Source: Gammaproteobacteria bacterium
GTDB taxonomy: Bacteria; Pseudomonadota; Gammaproteobacteria; Pseudomonadales; Halieaceae
Reading direction: 5' to 3'
NCBI GenBank assembly: GCA_024644535.1
Contig: JAHEKX010000005.1
Span: 37,351 to 101,350, forward strand
DNA length: 64,000 bases
A program made the translations under genes and the position numbers. Below are positions 55,633-63,314 of this stretch, in pieces; the stretch's first letter is position 1; every line of letters begins with the position of its first letter. Under the pieces are notes generated by a model. That model was given only the letters and a program-made list of their open reading frames with translations, did not search any database and had not been told where the DNA came from.

Positions 55633-56565
55633 ATGTTTGATTTTGCGCAACTACAGTCGTCTAAGGTGCTCGCCATCGGTGAATGCATGATTGAACTCGC
55701 CTTTCCCGAGGGTCTGGTGGGCAACACGCCGAACTCTCGCATTGCCATGGGGGGTGACACGCTGAATACCAGTATTTACATGGCCCGCATGGGCGTGTCG
55801 GTATCTTACCTTACGGCTTTGGGATTGGACCCGTACAGCGTGTGGCTGCAAGATCAGTGGCGCGCAGAGGGTGTTGGGCTTGAGCAGGTAAAAACCATCG
55901 AGCATGCATTGCCTGGTTTATATGCCATTCAAACCGACGAGCATGGCGAGCGATTGTTTCATTACTGGCGCGCCCAATCAGCCGCCAAGCAATGGTTTGT
56001 CGGCGCTGACTCGGTGAGCGAGTGGCTGCAGATCTTAGATTTTTATGGTGTTGTCTATGTCTCAGGAATCACCCTCTCTTTAATGTCTCAGCCTGCACGC
56101 GACGCCTTTTGCGAAGCGCTAAAGCAGTGGAGACGCCCAGACCGCGCTTTGGTATTTGATATTAACTACCGTGCGAGGGGCTGGGTATCCGCAGCGGAGG
56201 CAGCTGGCAGCCTTAATGCTATGATCAACTTAACCGATGTGGCTTTACCAACCCTAGAGGATGAAATAGCCTTGTTTGGTGGTGGGCAGCAAACGGTGAT
56301 ACAGCGCTACCGCGATGCGGGTGTTCAAGAACTGCTGATCAAACGAGGTCCCGAAGGTGTTCTATTGGTAGACGCTGACACCCAGGAATTGGTGCCCGCT
56401 TTGCAGGTTCAAAACGTAATTGATACTACCGGGGCTGGTGATTCCTATAACGGCGCTTACTTGAGTGCCCGTATTAAAGGCATGAACCCAGTGGATGCTG
56501 CTACAGCTGCGCATGGGTTGGCGGCAAGGGTGATTGGTTGTCGAGGTGCGATTTTGCCAAAATAG
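55633..56565 (+). CDS. kdgK: 2-dehydro-3-deoxygluconokinase (KDG kinase)
   Basis: A PfkB-family sugar kinase of 310 residues starting at ATG 55633 (a TTG six bases earlier is in frame). Features are IGECMIELAFPEG with the N-terminal G-E-C-M-I-E substrate signature, GGDTLNTSIYMAR, and DTTGAGDSYNGAYLSARIKG carrying the catalytic Asp and anion hole. It phosphorylates 2-keto-3-deoxygluconate to KDPG, the common intermediate of hexuronate breakdown. It is the last gene of the TRAP operon. Confidence 0.9.
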   Translation: MFDFAQLQSSKVLAIGECMIELAFPEGLVGNTPNSRIAMGGDTLNTSIYMARMGVSVSYLTALGLDPYSVWLQDQWRAEGVGLEQVKTIEHALPGLYAIQTDEHGERLFHYWRAQSAAKQWFVGADSVSEWLQILDFYGVVYVSGITLSLMSQPARDAFCEALKQWRRPDRALVFDINYRARGWVSAAEAAGSLNAMINLTDVALPTLEDEIALFGGGQQTVIQRYRDAGVQELLIKRGPEGVLLVDADTQELVPALQVQNVIDTTGAGDSYNGAYLSARIKGMNPVDAATAAHGLAARVIGCRGAILPK

Positions 56566-56636
56566 ACCTGTGTTTTGGCCTAACCCCCCAAAATGCTTGG
56601 TTTGAGATTTGAATAGCCCGTTTTTCGGAGTGCTTA

Positions 56637-57659
56637 TTGAAAAATAAATCGGTAACAATAAATGACGTGGCCCGTGTTGCGGGAGTTTCTAAAAGAACCG
56701 TATCTAGAGTGATCAATAGTTCATCGGCGGTGAACGATGCAACTCGTGTTAAAGTGCAATCGGTGATTGATGAGCTCCAGTTCGAACCAAGCGCACAAGC
56801 TAGAGGGCTTGCAAGTAACAGGTCTTTTTTGATTGGCCTTCTATTTGATGATCTGAACGCGGCTGTTTTGCATCCCGTTTTGCGAGGAGTTCTGGGTGCG
56901 TGTCATACGCGCGGTTTCCAAATGGTGCTTAAGCCATTGAATACTCAGGCCTCAGAATTTGCGATGCAACTAGAGTCTATACTGCAGAGCTCAAGAATTG
57001 AGGGCTATGTCGTACTGCCGCCACTTGCTAACGACCGTCGACTACTTGACGCATTACAGCAAAAAAATACCCCCTACATCCGCCTAGGAGCAAAGCTCGC
57101 GGATGAACCCAATCGAATGGTGATCTCTCGGGACAGGGACTGTATGCGCACTGTTGTCGATCTGTTCCTCGCTCGAGGGGCAAAGAATCTAGCCCTGATT
57201 TCAGGCCCCAAAGACCGTGTTGCAGCGATAGAGCGCTCTGAGGGTTTCATTCATGCAGCCAAAGAACGCGACATTCTTGAAAAGGATATTAAGGTTGTTG
57301 CTGGTGATTTTAGTTATGCAAGTGGTTTGCGCTGTGCGCAACAATTGCTCGCCCAAACATCCCGCCCCGATGCAATCTTTGCTTGTAACGATCAAATGGC
57401 GATTGCAGTTCTGCATGTGGCGGCCGATCTTGGGATAAAAATTCCTGATGATTTGTTAGTCGTAGGTTACGACAACGACCCTGCTGCTGCCTTGATGCGG
57501 CCATCATTGACAACAATCGAGCGTCCCAATGAAGCTATGGCTTACGCGGCGGTGGAGCAGCTAGTTGCTAGTCTCGTGGGCGAGGACGATGCTGCCGAGC
57601 GTAATTCCTTGGTGTTTACCCCTATGTTGATCGAACGACAATCAACCAAGCGTATCTGA
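56637..57659 (+). CDS. LacI-family regulator of the hexuronate module
   Basis: A 340-residue repressor starting at TTG with CGGAG upstream. TINDVARVAGVSKRTVSRVI is the LacI headpiece helix-turn-helix, and the hinge follows at about residues 45-57. The sugar-binding domain includes IFACNDQMAIAVLHVAADLG and LLVVGYDNDPAAALMRPSLT. It lies between kdgK and uxaC. Identical central-CG palindromes in front of dctP and uxaC are its probable operators. The inducer is likely a hexuronate or KDG-type intermediate (inferred). No operator is seen in front of its own gene. Confidence 0.93.
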   Translation: MKNKSVTINDVARVAGVSKRTVSRVINSSSAVNDATRVKVQSVIDELQFEPSAQARGLASNRSFLIGLLFDDLNAAVLHPVLRGVLGACHTRGFQMVLKPLNTQASEFAMQLESILQSSRIEGYVVLPPLANDRRLLDALQQKNTPYIRLGAKLADEPNRMVISRDRDCMRTVVDLFLARGAKNLALISGPKDRVAAIERSEGFIHAAKERDILEKDIKVVAGDFSYASGLRCAQQLLAQTSRPDAIFACNDQMAIAVLHVAADLGIKIPDDLLVVGYDNDPAAALMRPSLTTIERPNEAMAYAAVEQLVASLVGEDDAAERNSLVFTPMLIERQSTKRI

Positions 57660-57672
57660 CAAGGGTAGGGCT

Positions 57673-59085
57673 CTACAATTTGTACGCACGCTTAACCAAA
57701 CCGTAGGCCAACTCGTGGGCCAATTCATGGGCCTCATCCATTGTGATGCGGTGATCCGCGACCCACTCTGCTAGTGACACACAATCCATGCGGCGTGCGA
57801 CATCATGACGAGCGGGAATACTTAAGAACGCCCGAGTGTCATCGTTAAAGCCAACGGTATTGTACAGACCGGCTGTTTCAGTAGCCTGCTGGCGGAAACG
57901 TCGCATTCCTTCTGGACTGTCGTGAAACCACCATGGGGGGCCTAGGCGTAAGCAGGGGTAATGACCCGCGAGAGGCGCAAGTTCGCGGCTATAGACCGTT
58001 TCGTCCAGGGTGAACAAAATTAGCGTAAAGTTAGGGTTGTTGCCGTATTTGTCCAGCAGTGGCTTCAACGCGCGAACGTATTCGGTTTGCTCGGGTATAT
58101 CGGCGCCCTTATCGCGACCAAAGGTTTCAAAGACCACTTGGTTATGATTGCGAAAGCTGCCGGGGTGAAGCTGCATGACCAAGCCGTCTTCGACACTCAT
58201 GCCGGCCATTTCGGTAAGGACTTGGCCGCGGAAGGTATCAGCTTGTTCTGCTGTCGCTTTACCTGTCAGCACAATTTGGTAAAGCGCCTGTGCGTCTTCT
58301 AAACTCAAGTTAGACGTTGTAGCCTTGGCGTGGCCGTGATCGGTTGACGTTGCGCCCATAGACTTGAAGAATGCGCGGCGATTTCGGTGCGCATCTAAAT
58401 AACCTTCCCAGGTGCTGACATCGCAGCCGCTGAGTTCGCCAAAGGCTTTTAGGTTATCTAGGAATCCTTCAAATTCAGGATCTACGACGTTGTCAGGACG
58501 GTAGGCGGTCACGACTCGGTGTCCCCAACCATCTGCACGAATTTTGGCATGATGCTCAAGCGTGTCTAGAGCAGACTCTGTGGTTGCAATTAACTCGATA
58601 TTAAAACGATCGAGTAGGGCGCGTGGTCTAAATTCATCGGTGGCGAGTTGGCGGTTAATTTCGTCGAAAAACCTATCGGCAGACGCTTCGGTAAATCGCT
58701 CGATAAAGCCAAACACTTGGTAAAGCACATGGTCTATCCATATGCGCGAAGGTGTTGCCGCAAATAGGTGGTAATTTTTTGCGAACAGGCGCCAGATTGC
58801 TCGGTTGTCGGTGCTAGTCTCTGAACCGTCTGCAGTGGGTACGCCCAAGTCTTGCAGGGCAATGCCCTGACTGTACAGCATTCGAAATACGTAGTGGTCC
58901 GGTTTGATTAAAAGATCTGTGGCATTATCGAAAGGTTCGTTGCTCGCAAACCAAGATGGGTCGGTGTGTCCGTGTGGGCTGACGATGGGTAGATTTTTGA
59001 TGTTTTGGTACAGCGCACGTGCGATGGCTCGCAGCTCAGCATTAGCTGGGAACAGTCGGTCGGGGTGGAGTAGTGAATTAGACAC
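57673..59085 (-). CDS. uxaC: Glucuronate isomerase
   Basis: A metal-dependent isomerase of the amidohydrolase superfamily, converting D-glucuronate to D-fructuronate and D-galacturonate to D-tagaturonate. GTG 59085 gives 470 residues, the same length as E. coli UxaC; a TTG at 59109 is in frame. SPHGHTDPSWFA holds the N-terminal metal site, TDHGHAKATTSNLSLEDAQ and FTLDETVYSRELAPLAGHYP are family signatures, and VGFNDDTRAFLSIPARHDVA lies near the C-terminus. The operator in front matches that of the TRAP operon. Downstream fructuronate reductase, mannonate dehydratase and KDPG aldolase are not in this window. Confidence 0.94.
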   Translation of the reverse strand: MSNSLLHPDRLFPANAELRAIARALYQNIKNLPIVSPHGHTDPSWFASNEPFDNATDLLIKPDHYVFRMLYSQGIALQDLGVPTADGSETSTDNRAIWRLFAKNYHLFAATPSRIWIDHVLYQVFGFIERFTEASADRFFDEINRQLATDEFRPRALLDRFNIELIATTESALDTLEHHAKIRADGWGHRVVTAYRPDNVVDPEFEGFLDNLKAFGELSGCDVSTWEGYLDAHRNRRAFFKSMGATSTDHGHAKATTSNLSLEDAQALYQIVLTGKATAEQADTFRGQVLTEMAGMSVEDGLVMQLHPGSFRNHNQVVFETFGRDKGADIPEQTEYVRALKPLLDKYGNNPNFTLILFTLDETVYSRELAPLAGHYPCLRLGPPWWFHDSPEGMRRFRQQATETAGLYNTVGFNDDTRAFLSIPARHDVARRMDCVSLAEWVADHRITMDEAHELAHELAYGLVKRAYKL

Positions 59086-59132
59086 GCGAACAAACCTAAT
59101 AGTGGACAATTACCAAATAGTGTATGCATTTC

Positions 59133-59146
59133 TGCCACCGGTGGCA
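59133..59146. promoter_or_regulatory. LacI-type operator in front of uxaC
   Basis: TGCCACCGGTGGCA again, 48 bp upstream of the uxaC GTG. On the minus strand it is followed by GAAA, exactly as at 52806, so 18 bases match in the same orientation to the gene. It lies between uxaC and the divergent amidohydrolase and may control both. Confidence 0.85.
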
Positions 59147-59263
59147 AGAGACATATGTGATTGTGGCAAAGAACCAACGAAGCGTTCCTCGAGCAAGAAC
59201 ATTGCTGGATTTGACGACTTAAATTAAAGTTAGGCTCATCACAAATAAAAAAGGTAAGCAAAA

Positions 59264-61135
59264 ATGTCTGATACTCTTCAGGCCGACATGCTGATTACGG
59301 GTGCCAAAATCTTCAACAACGGTGAGGTTCCGGTAATTGAAGATCTGGCGGTTGCAAATGGTGTTGTCATTGCGCGAGGTGACCTTCAGGGTAAGTTCCA
59401 TGCAACAAGCACAATAGATGGTGCGGGACGTTGGTTAATGCCAGGGCTTTTTGATATCCATACCCATTATGATCTTGAGCTTGAGGTCGCGCCCGACTTG
59501 CCCGAGTCGACGCGCCACGGAACAACTACGGTGGTCATTGCCAACTGCAGCTTAGGATTGGCGTTCGGTAACCAGCGCGATGGCGACAACGACCCCATCG
59601 TAAGTTGTTATGCGCGCGTTGAAAATATTCCAAAACACGTGCTGAGCAGTTGCGCTGATAAGGTAAATTGGAGCACACCCACAGAGTATCTCCAACACCT
59701 AGAGAGCTTGGATTTAGGGCCCAACGTGGTGCCTTTGCTACCACACTCAATGCTGCGTATTGATGCCATGGGGTTTAAAGACAGTATTTCTCGAGACCCC
59801 TCGGACGCTGAACTAAAAGCCATGCAAAACACCTTGGCTCAGGCTATTGATGATGGTTACGTCGGGTTTTCTACCGATGCGCTACCGTTTCATTATTTGG
59901 CAGAACAGCCGCATGTGGAAAAAACAATACCCACGCAATTTGCAAAATATGGTGAGTTAAAGGCATTGACCCAAGTGCTGCGCGATAAAGACGCCTTGTG
60001 GCAGGCGACTCCTCCTAAAGACAGTATCTTGGGGACCTTAAAAACCTTTTTACTGACCAGTGGTCGACTGCACGGTAAGGCATTAAAAACCACCGTAGTT
60101 GCCGCTATGGATTTTGCGCACAACAAGCGGCTTTCAAAAAGCGCCGTTACCTTAGCCAAATTAATGAACTCCTCGCTGATTAAGGGCAAGTTTTATATGC
60201 AAGCTTTAGGTGCGCCGTTTAAGGTTTGGTCAGACGGGGCAATTACTCCTTTAGCAGAGGAAATACCCGAATTGCGGTTGCTAAATGAAACCGACATCGA
60301 AGATCGTGAGGGGCGTCTAAAAATTCTCAACAGCCCCGAATTTGCCAAGGCATTTAAAAAAATGTGGATGACCGGCAAAACCGGTTTCAACATGGCCCGC
60401 CTACGCCGCCTGTTAAAGGCCGAGGATTTTGCCTTGGATCGCGATTTACGGAGCATGTTCATTGAACGCTGCCCTGTCAAATCTTGGGAGAGTTCCGACT
60501 TTCAAGCGGTGCTAGAAAAGCTGCTCGCGCATAAAGTGGGTCAGAGCGAAGGGTTGCAAGACGATGAACTTGCCGCTTTCAATAGTGATTTTGCATGGGT
60601 TGAAGATGAAGCCGATCTTATTCTGCAAATGTTGCGTTCGTTTGACATCGATCTCACTTGGAACACGACCACGGCGAATCGAGACCCCGCACGAGTGCGC
60701 GAGCTTATAATGGATCCGATTTTGCTGCCGGGCTTTAATGACAGCGGGGCGCATTTAACCAACATGGCGTTTTACGATGTGAATTTACGCAGTTTAAAAC
60801 TGGCGGCTCAGGGTGGTGATGCTGATGTTAGCTATATGGTGAAACGATTGACCAAAGACCCCGCCGATATCTTTGGTGTGAAAGCGGGCACCATTTATGT
60901 TGGCGACGCTGCCGACTTGATTTTGATTGATCCAGACAACCTGATGGCACACGACGGTGAGGCTTGCGTGCAGCGACGCTATCGCGAAGAATTTAACCAT
61001 GAACAGTTAGTTAATCGGCCCGAAGGCGTCGTCAGCACCGTGGTTATTGGGGGTAAGCTTGCCTGGCAAAATGATGAGCCTACAGAGGCTCTAGGTAAGC
61101 AACCTTTTGGTCGATTGCTGAAAAGAGCCAGTTAA
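59264..61135 (+). CDS. D-aminoacylase-like amidohydrolase
   Basis: A 623-residue member of the amidohydrolase superfamily. MPGLFDIHTHYDLELE holds the H-x-H metal pair, and GFNDSGAHLTNMAFYD the late catalytic Asp. The two beta-strand domains at the ends (ADMLITGAKIFNNG; DAADLILIDPDNL) form the usual flanking sandwich. The closest families are N-acyl-D-amino-acid deacylases and related N-acyl-D-glutamate deacylases. AAAAGGTAAG precedes the ATG. It is divergent from uxaC and shares its operator region, so co-regulation with uronate use is possible. The natural substrate is uncertain. Confidence 0.85.
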   Translation: MSDTLQADMLITGAKIFNNGEVPVIEDLAVANGVVIARGDLQGKFHATSTIDGAGRWLMPGLFDIHTHYDLELEVAPDLPESTRHGTTTVVIANCSLGLAFGNQRDGDNDPIVSCYARVENIPKHVLSSCADKVNWSTPTEYLQHLESLDLGPNVVPLLPHSMLRIDAMGFKDSISRDPSDAELKAMQNTLAQAIDDGYVGFSTDALPFHYLAEQPHVEKTIPTQFAKYGELKALTQVLRDKDALWQATPPKDSILGTLKTFLLTSGRLHGKALKTTVVAAMDFAHNKRLSKSAVTLAKLMNSSLIKGKFYMQALGAPFKVWSDGAITPLAEEIPELRLLNETDIEDREGRLKILNSPEFAKAFKKMWMTGKTGFNMARLRRLLKAEDFALDRDLRSMFIERCPVKSWESSDFQAVLEKLLAHKVGQSEGLQDDELAAFNSDFAWVEDEADLILQMLRSFDIDLTWNTTTANRDPARVRELIMDPILLPGFNDSGAHLTNMAFYDVNLRSLKLAAQGGDADVSYMVKRLTKDPADIFGVKAGTIYVGDAADLILIDPDNLMAHDGEACVQRRYREEFNHEQLVNRPEGVVSTVVIGGKLAWQNDEPTEALGKQPFGRLLKRAS

Positions 61136-61152
61136 TACTAAAAATTTGATCA

Positions 61153-61176
61153 GGCCGGTTTGCGCCGGCCCTTTTA
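61153..61176 (+). terminator. Terminator of the amidohydrolase gene
   Basis: GGCCGG TTTGCG CCGGCC followed by CTTTTAT, 17 bp after the stop. Confidence 0.75.
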
Positions 61177-61190
61177 TAGGCTGGGATGTG

Positions 61191-61874
61191 CTACTCGGCT
61201 ACTCGATAGGCTTTTCGAATAACGATAGGTGTAGTGTGTATCTGCCCTTTAAGAAAAGAAATAGAAGTTTCACCTTGGGTCTCTTGGTCAGCAATTGCCT
61301 GAACGGTTTCTAGCCCTTCTAACACTTTGCCAAACGCCGGGAAGCCAGCGGTGTCTGGGACTGTTCTTGCGCCCTCGTCTGCCCATGCACAGGCTCTTAG
61401 GCAGATAAATATTTCTGGAATGACAACACCAGTATCTAATAGGTCCCGTGCAAAGCTAATAGTGCCAGCTTGATGCGTTAGTCCGGTTTTTGATGTTCGC
61501 TCTACGCTGGGTAATGTCGGCATCTCGAAGTCGGTTGCTGAAATCGGCCCGGTTTGGGTGAGCGCGTCTTGTAAAATACCTCCTTGAATGATCTGCGGTT
61601 CTGGTTCGCCATCCAGTGAGGCTGAACGATAAAAGGTCGCGCCATCATATAAACCGCCGTCGATGATGCGTAAAAAGTACGCAGAGGTGATGGGGGCGTG
61701 TTGCGTATCCAGCCCAAGCACCATGTTGCCCATATCGGTTTCTAGCATAACTTTGACCAGGCTAGGTTTGTCGCCGACATCAGCCGACACCGTCTCGTCA
61801 AGTTCCGAGTTAGGCTGACAGGCAATGAGTGTCAGCGACAGTAGTAAAGCCACAATTGCTTGTTTCATGGGCAC
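61191..61874 (-). CDS. Cyclophilin-like peptidyl-prolyl isomerase lipoprotein
   Basis: A 227-residue protein with a lipoprotein signal ending LTLIAC. The mature domain begins KVMLETDMGNMVLGLDTQHA and has YFLRIIDGGLYDGATFYRS, the cyclophilin core. PQIIQGGILQ follows, where normal cyclophilins have the F-x-I-Q-G-G-D loop. The usual Phe/Trp active-site residues are only partly kept (ISFARDLLDTG), so isomerase activity may be weak. It would act on proteins in the periplasm. It is a single gene, divergent from the AraC regulator. Confidence 0.85.
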   Translation of the reverse strand: MPMKQAIVALLLSLTLIACQPNSELDETVSADVGDKPSLVKVMLETDMGNMVLGLDTQHAPITSAYFLRIIDGGLYDGATFYRSASLDGEPEPQIIQGGILQDALTQTGPISATDFEMPTLPSVERTSKTGLTHQAGTISFARDLLDTGVVIPEIFICLRACAWADEGARTVPDTAGFPAFGKVLEGLETVQAIADQETQGETSISFLKGQIHTTPIVIRKAYRVAE

Positions 61875-61930
61875 CCTACGGCAGGCTAATTAATAGTGTT
61901 GTCACTATAACCTCAGGTAACCAAAATGAG

Positions 61931-61967
61931 ATACCATAAGGCGACAAACTGTATGCCATTAGGTGAC
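61931..61967 (-). promoter_or_regulatory. Two regulator sites in front of the AraC-type gene
   Basis: ATACCATAAGGCGAC (61931-61945) and ATGCCATTAGGTGAC (61953-61967) match, with two and three changes, the reverse complement of the GTCGCTTAATGGTAT element found before the TonB receptor. Their starts are exactly 22 bp apart. The second covers the ribosome site AGGTGA, just before ATG 61971. Confidence 0.7.
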
Positions 61968-61970
61968 TGA

Positions 61971-63020
61971 ATGGATGCTAATTTAACGCATTACGACAAA
62001 AACAGACCCTTGTTAATGTCCTCTGAAATTTTGCTGGGAAGCTTGGAGGCGGCGGATGAACTTGGAGTTTCAGTAGCGCCTTCTTTAGATTTAGCTCAGA
62101 TTGACGCTAGGCAGTTAGTGGATCCCGATCAGTTTATACCCCTGCATTGTGTTGTGACTTTTCTAAATGATATGGCCCAGCGCTCGGAATGCGCCCATTT
62201 TGGGTTTTTGGTTGGCCTCAAACAGCCACCCAATCGGTTTGCTCGAGTCGGGCAATTGGTTAAATTTGCGAGTACGTTAAACGAGGCGATAGACGACGCG
62301 CTTCGTTTCTCGTTACTGAATAGTCAGTTTAGCCGCTGGGAGCTAGAAAGTGACGAACACTATGCAACGCTGATCCGACGAACTCGAGTTGCTTATGATG
62401 AGCCAATGATTCAACTACAGACCTTGGCAATAACCTTAGTGTATAAGGCGATGGTAGGTCTGGTGGGCGGTAGTATTGGTTTGCAGCAAGTGTGTTTCTC
62501 GTATGCTCCTCATGGGCACCAACACCGAATGAAGGGCTATTTCGACTGTCCGGTTCATTTTAACCAGCCTTATAACGCCCTAGTGTTTACGCGTCGAGCC
62601 TTGCAGCTGCCGATCACAACGGCCGACAAGAAAGTCTACAGCCTGATTAAGGCTCAACTGGAAGGGCTTGCCAAGGGCCTGACTCGACACGATGACCTGA
62701 TTACGCAAGTAGTCCACCACATCAAGCAGGCGATGGGTTCACGGTATTGCTCGCTTGAATTCATTAGTCAAACAATGGGTGCGCATCCGCGAACCTTGCA
62801 GCGCCAACTAGCCAAGCAGGGCGTGACTTTTAAGCAGCTGCTGAATCGCGTTCGGCAAGGTTTAGCAGAAGAGTATTTAGTAAATTCCTCTATTTCTGTA
62901 GCTGAGCTCTCTATTTTCTTGGGCTACCGTAATGCTAGCGCTTTTTCCCGTGCCTTTAAACGTGAGTCGGGTTTGTCGCCCGAACACTGGAAGCTATCGA
63001 AGTCTCCGGCAGAGTTCTAG
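61971..63020 (+). CDS. AraC-family regulator with arabinose-binding-like N-terminal domain
   Basis: A 349-residue regulator. The N-terminal 200 residues match the Arabinose_bd (OruR/ArgR-type) domain. The C-terminal domain holds two helix-turn-helices: LEFISQTMGAHPRTLQRQLA (about 260-280) and SVAELSIFLGYRNASAFSRA followed by FKRESGLSPEHW. ATG 61971 has AGGTGA upstream; Met16 is an alternative start. Two sites at 22-bp spacing in front of its own gene and four in front of the adjacent TonB-dependent receptor suggest it controls both. It may sense the substrate of that receptor. Confidence 0.92.
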   Translation: MDANLTHYDKNRPLLMSSEILLGSLEAADELGVSVAPSLDLAQIDARQLVDPDQFIPLHCVVTFLNDMAQRSECAHFGFLVGLKQPPNRFARVGQLVKFASTLNEAIDDALRFSLLNSQFSRWELESDEHYATLIRRTRVAYDEPMIQLQTLAITLVYKAMVGLVGGSIGLQQVCFSYAPHGHQHRMKGYFDCPVHFNQPYNALVFTRRALQLPITTADKKVYSLIKAQLEGLAKGLTRHDDLITQVVHHIKQAMGSRYCSLEFISQTMGAHPRTLQRQLAKQGVTFKQLLNRVRQGLAEEYLVNSSISVAELSIFLGYRNASAFSRAFKRESGLSPEHWKLSKSPAEF

Positions 63021-63109
63021 TCGTATCGTGTACATCTAAGTTTACCTTTGCATTTAGCAGCTAATTGAAAAATTCCGCTGAACTATGATTTGTCCGAAAT
63101 TCATCTTCT

Positions 63110-63190
63110 GTCGTCTTATGGTGTTTTTTCTGTCGCTTAATGATATGCGCTGAGTCGCTTAATGATATCCATTTTGTCGCTTAATGGTAT
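63110..63190 (+). repeat. Four 15-bp direct repeats at exact 22-bp period before the TonB receptor
   Basis: GTCGTCTTATGGTGT (63110), GTCGCTTAATGATAT (63132), GTCGCTTAATGATAT (63154) and GTCGCTTAATGGTAT (63176). Copies two and three are identical, copy four has one change and copy one four or more. Two helical turns separate each start. They look like an array of AraC-type activator sites. Confidence 0.85.
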
Positions 63191-63217
63191 TTAACGCTGG
63201 GTGAGTCTCCGTATAGT
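63189..63217 (+). promoter_or_regulatory. Candidate activator-dependent promoter of the TonB receptor
   Basis: TATAGT at 63212-63217 is a fair -10. The -35 position 17 bp upstream (63189-63194) is poor (ATTTAA) and touches the last repeat copy, as in class II activated promoters. The receptor ATG lies 97 bp further on. Confidence 0.45.
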
Positions 63218-63314
63218 TGGCGCGTTACTGTGGCTCAGTGCGGATCAAAAAGGGCGCTGACGCTGCTGGGCAACTAAATAACGAACACTACGATAACAAT
63301 CGGGAGTCTACAGG

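Noticed and set aside
63110..63190. CRISPR array
   Set aside because: Repeats are only 15 bp with 7-bp spacers and lie in a promoter; they are regulator sites. No cas genes are present.
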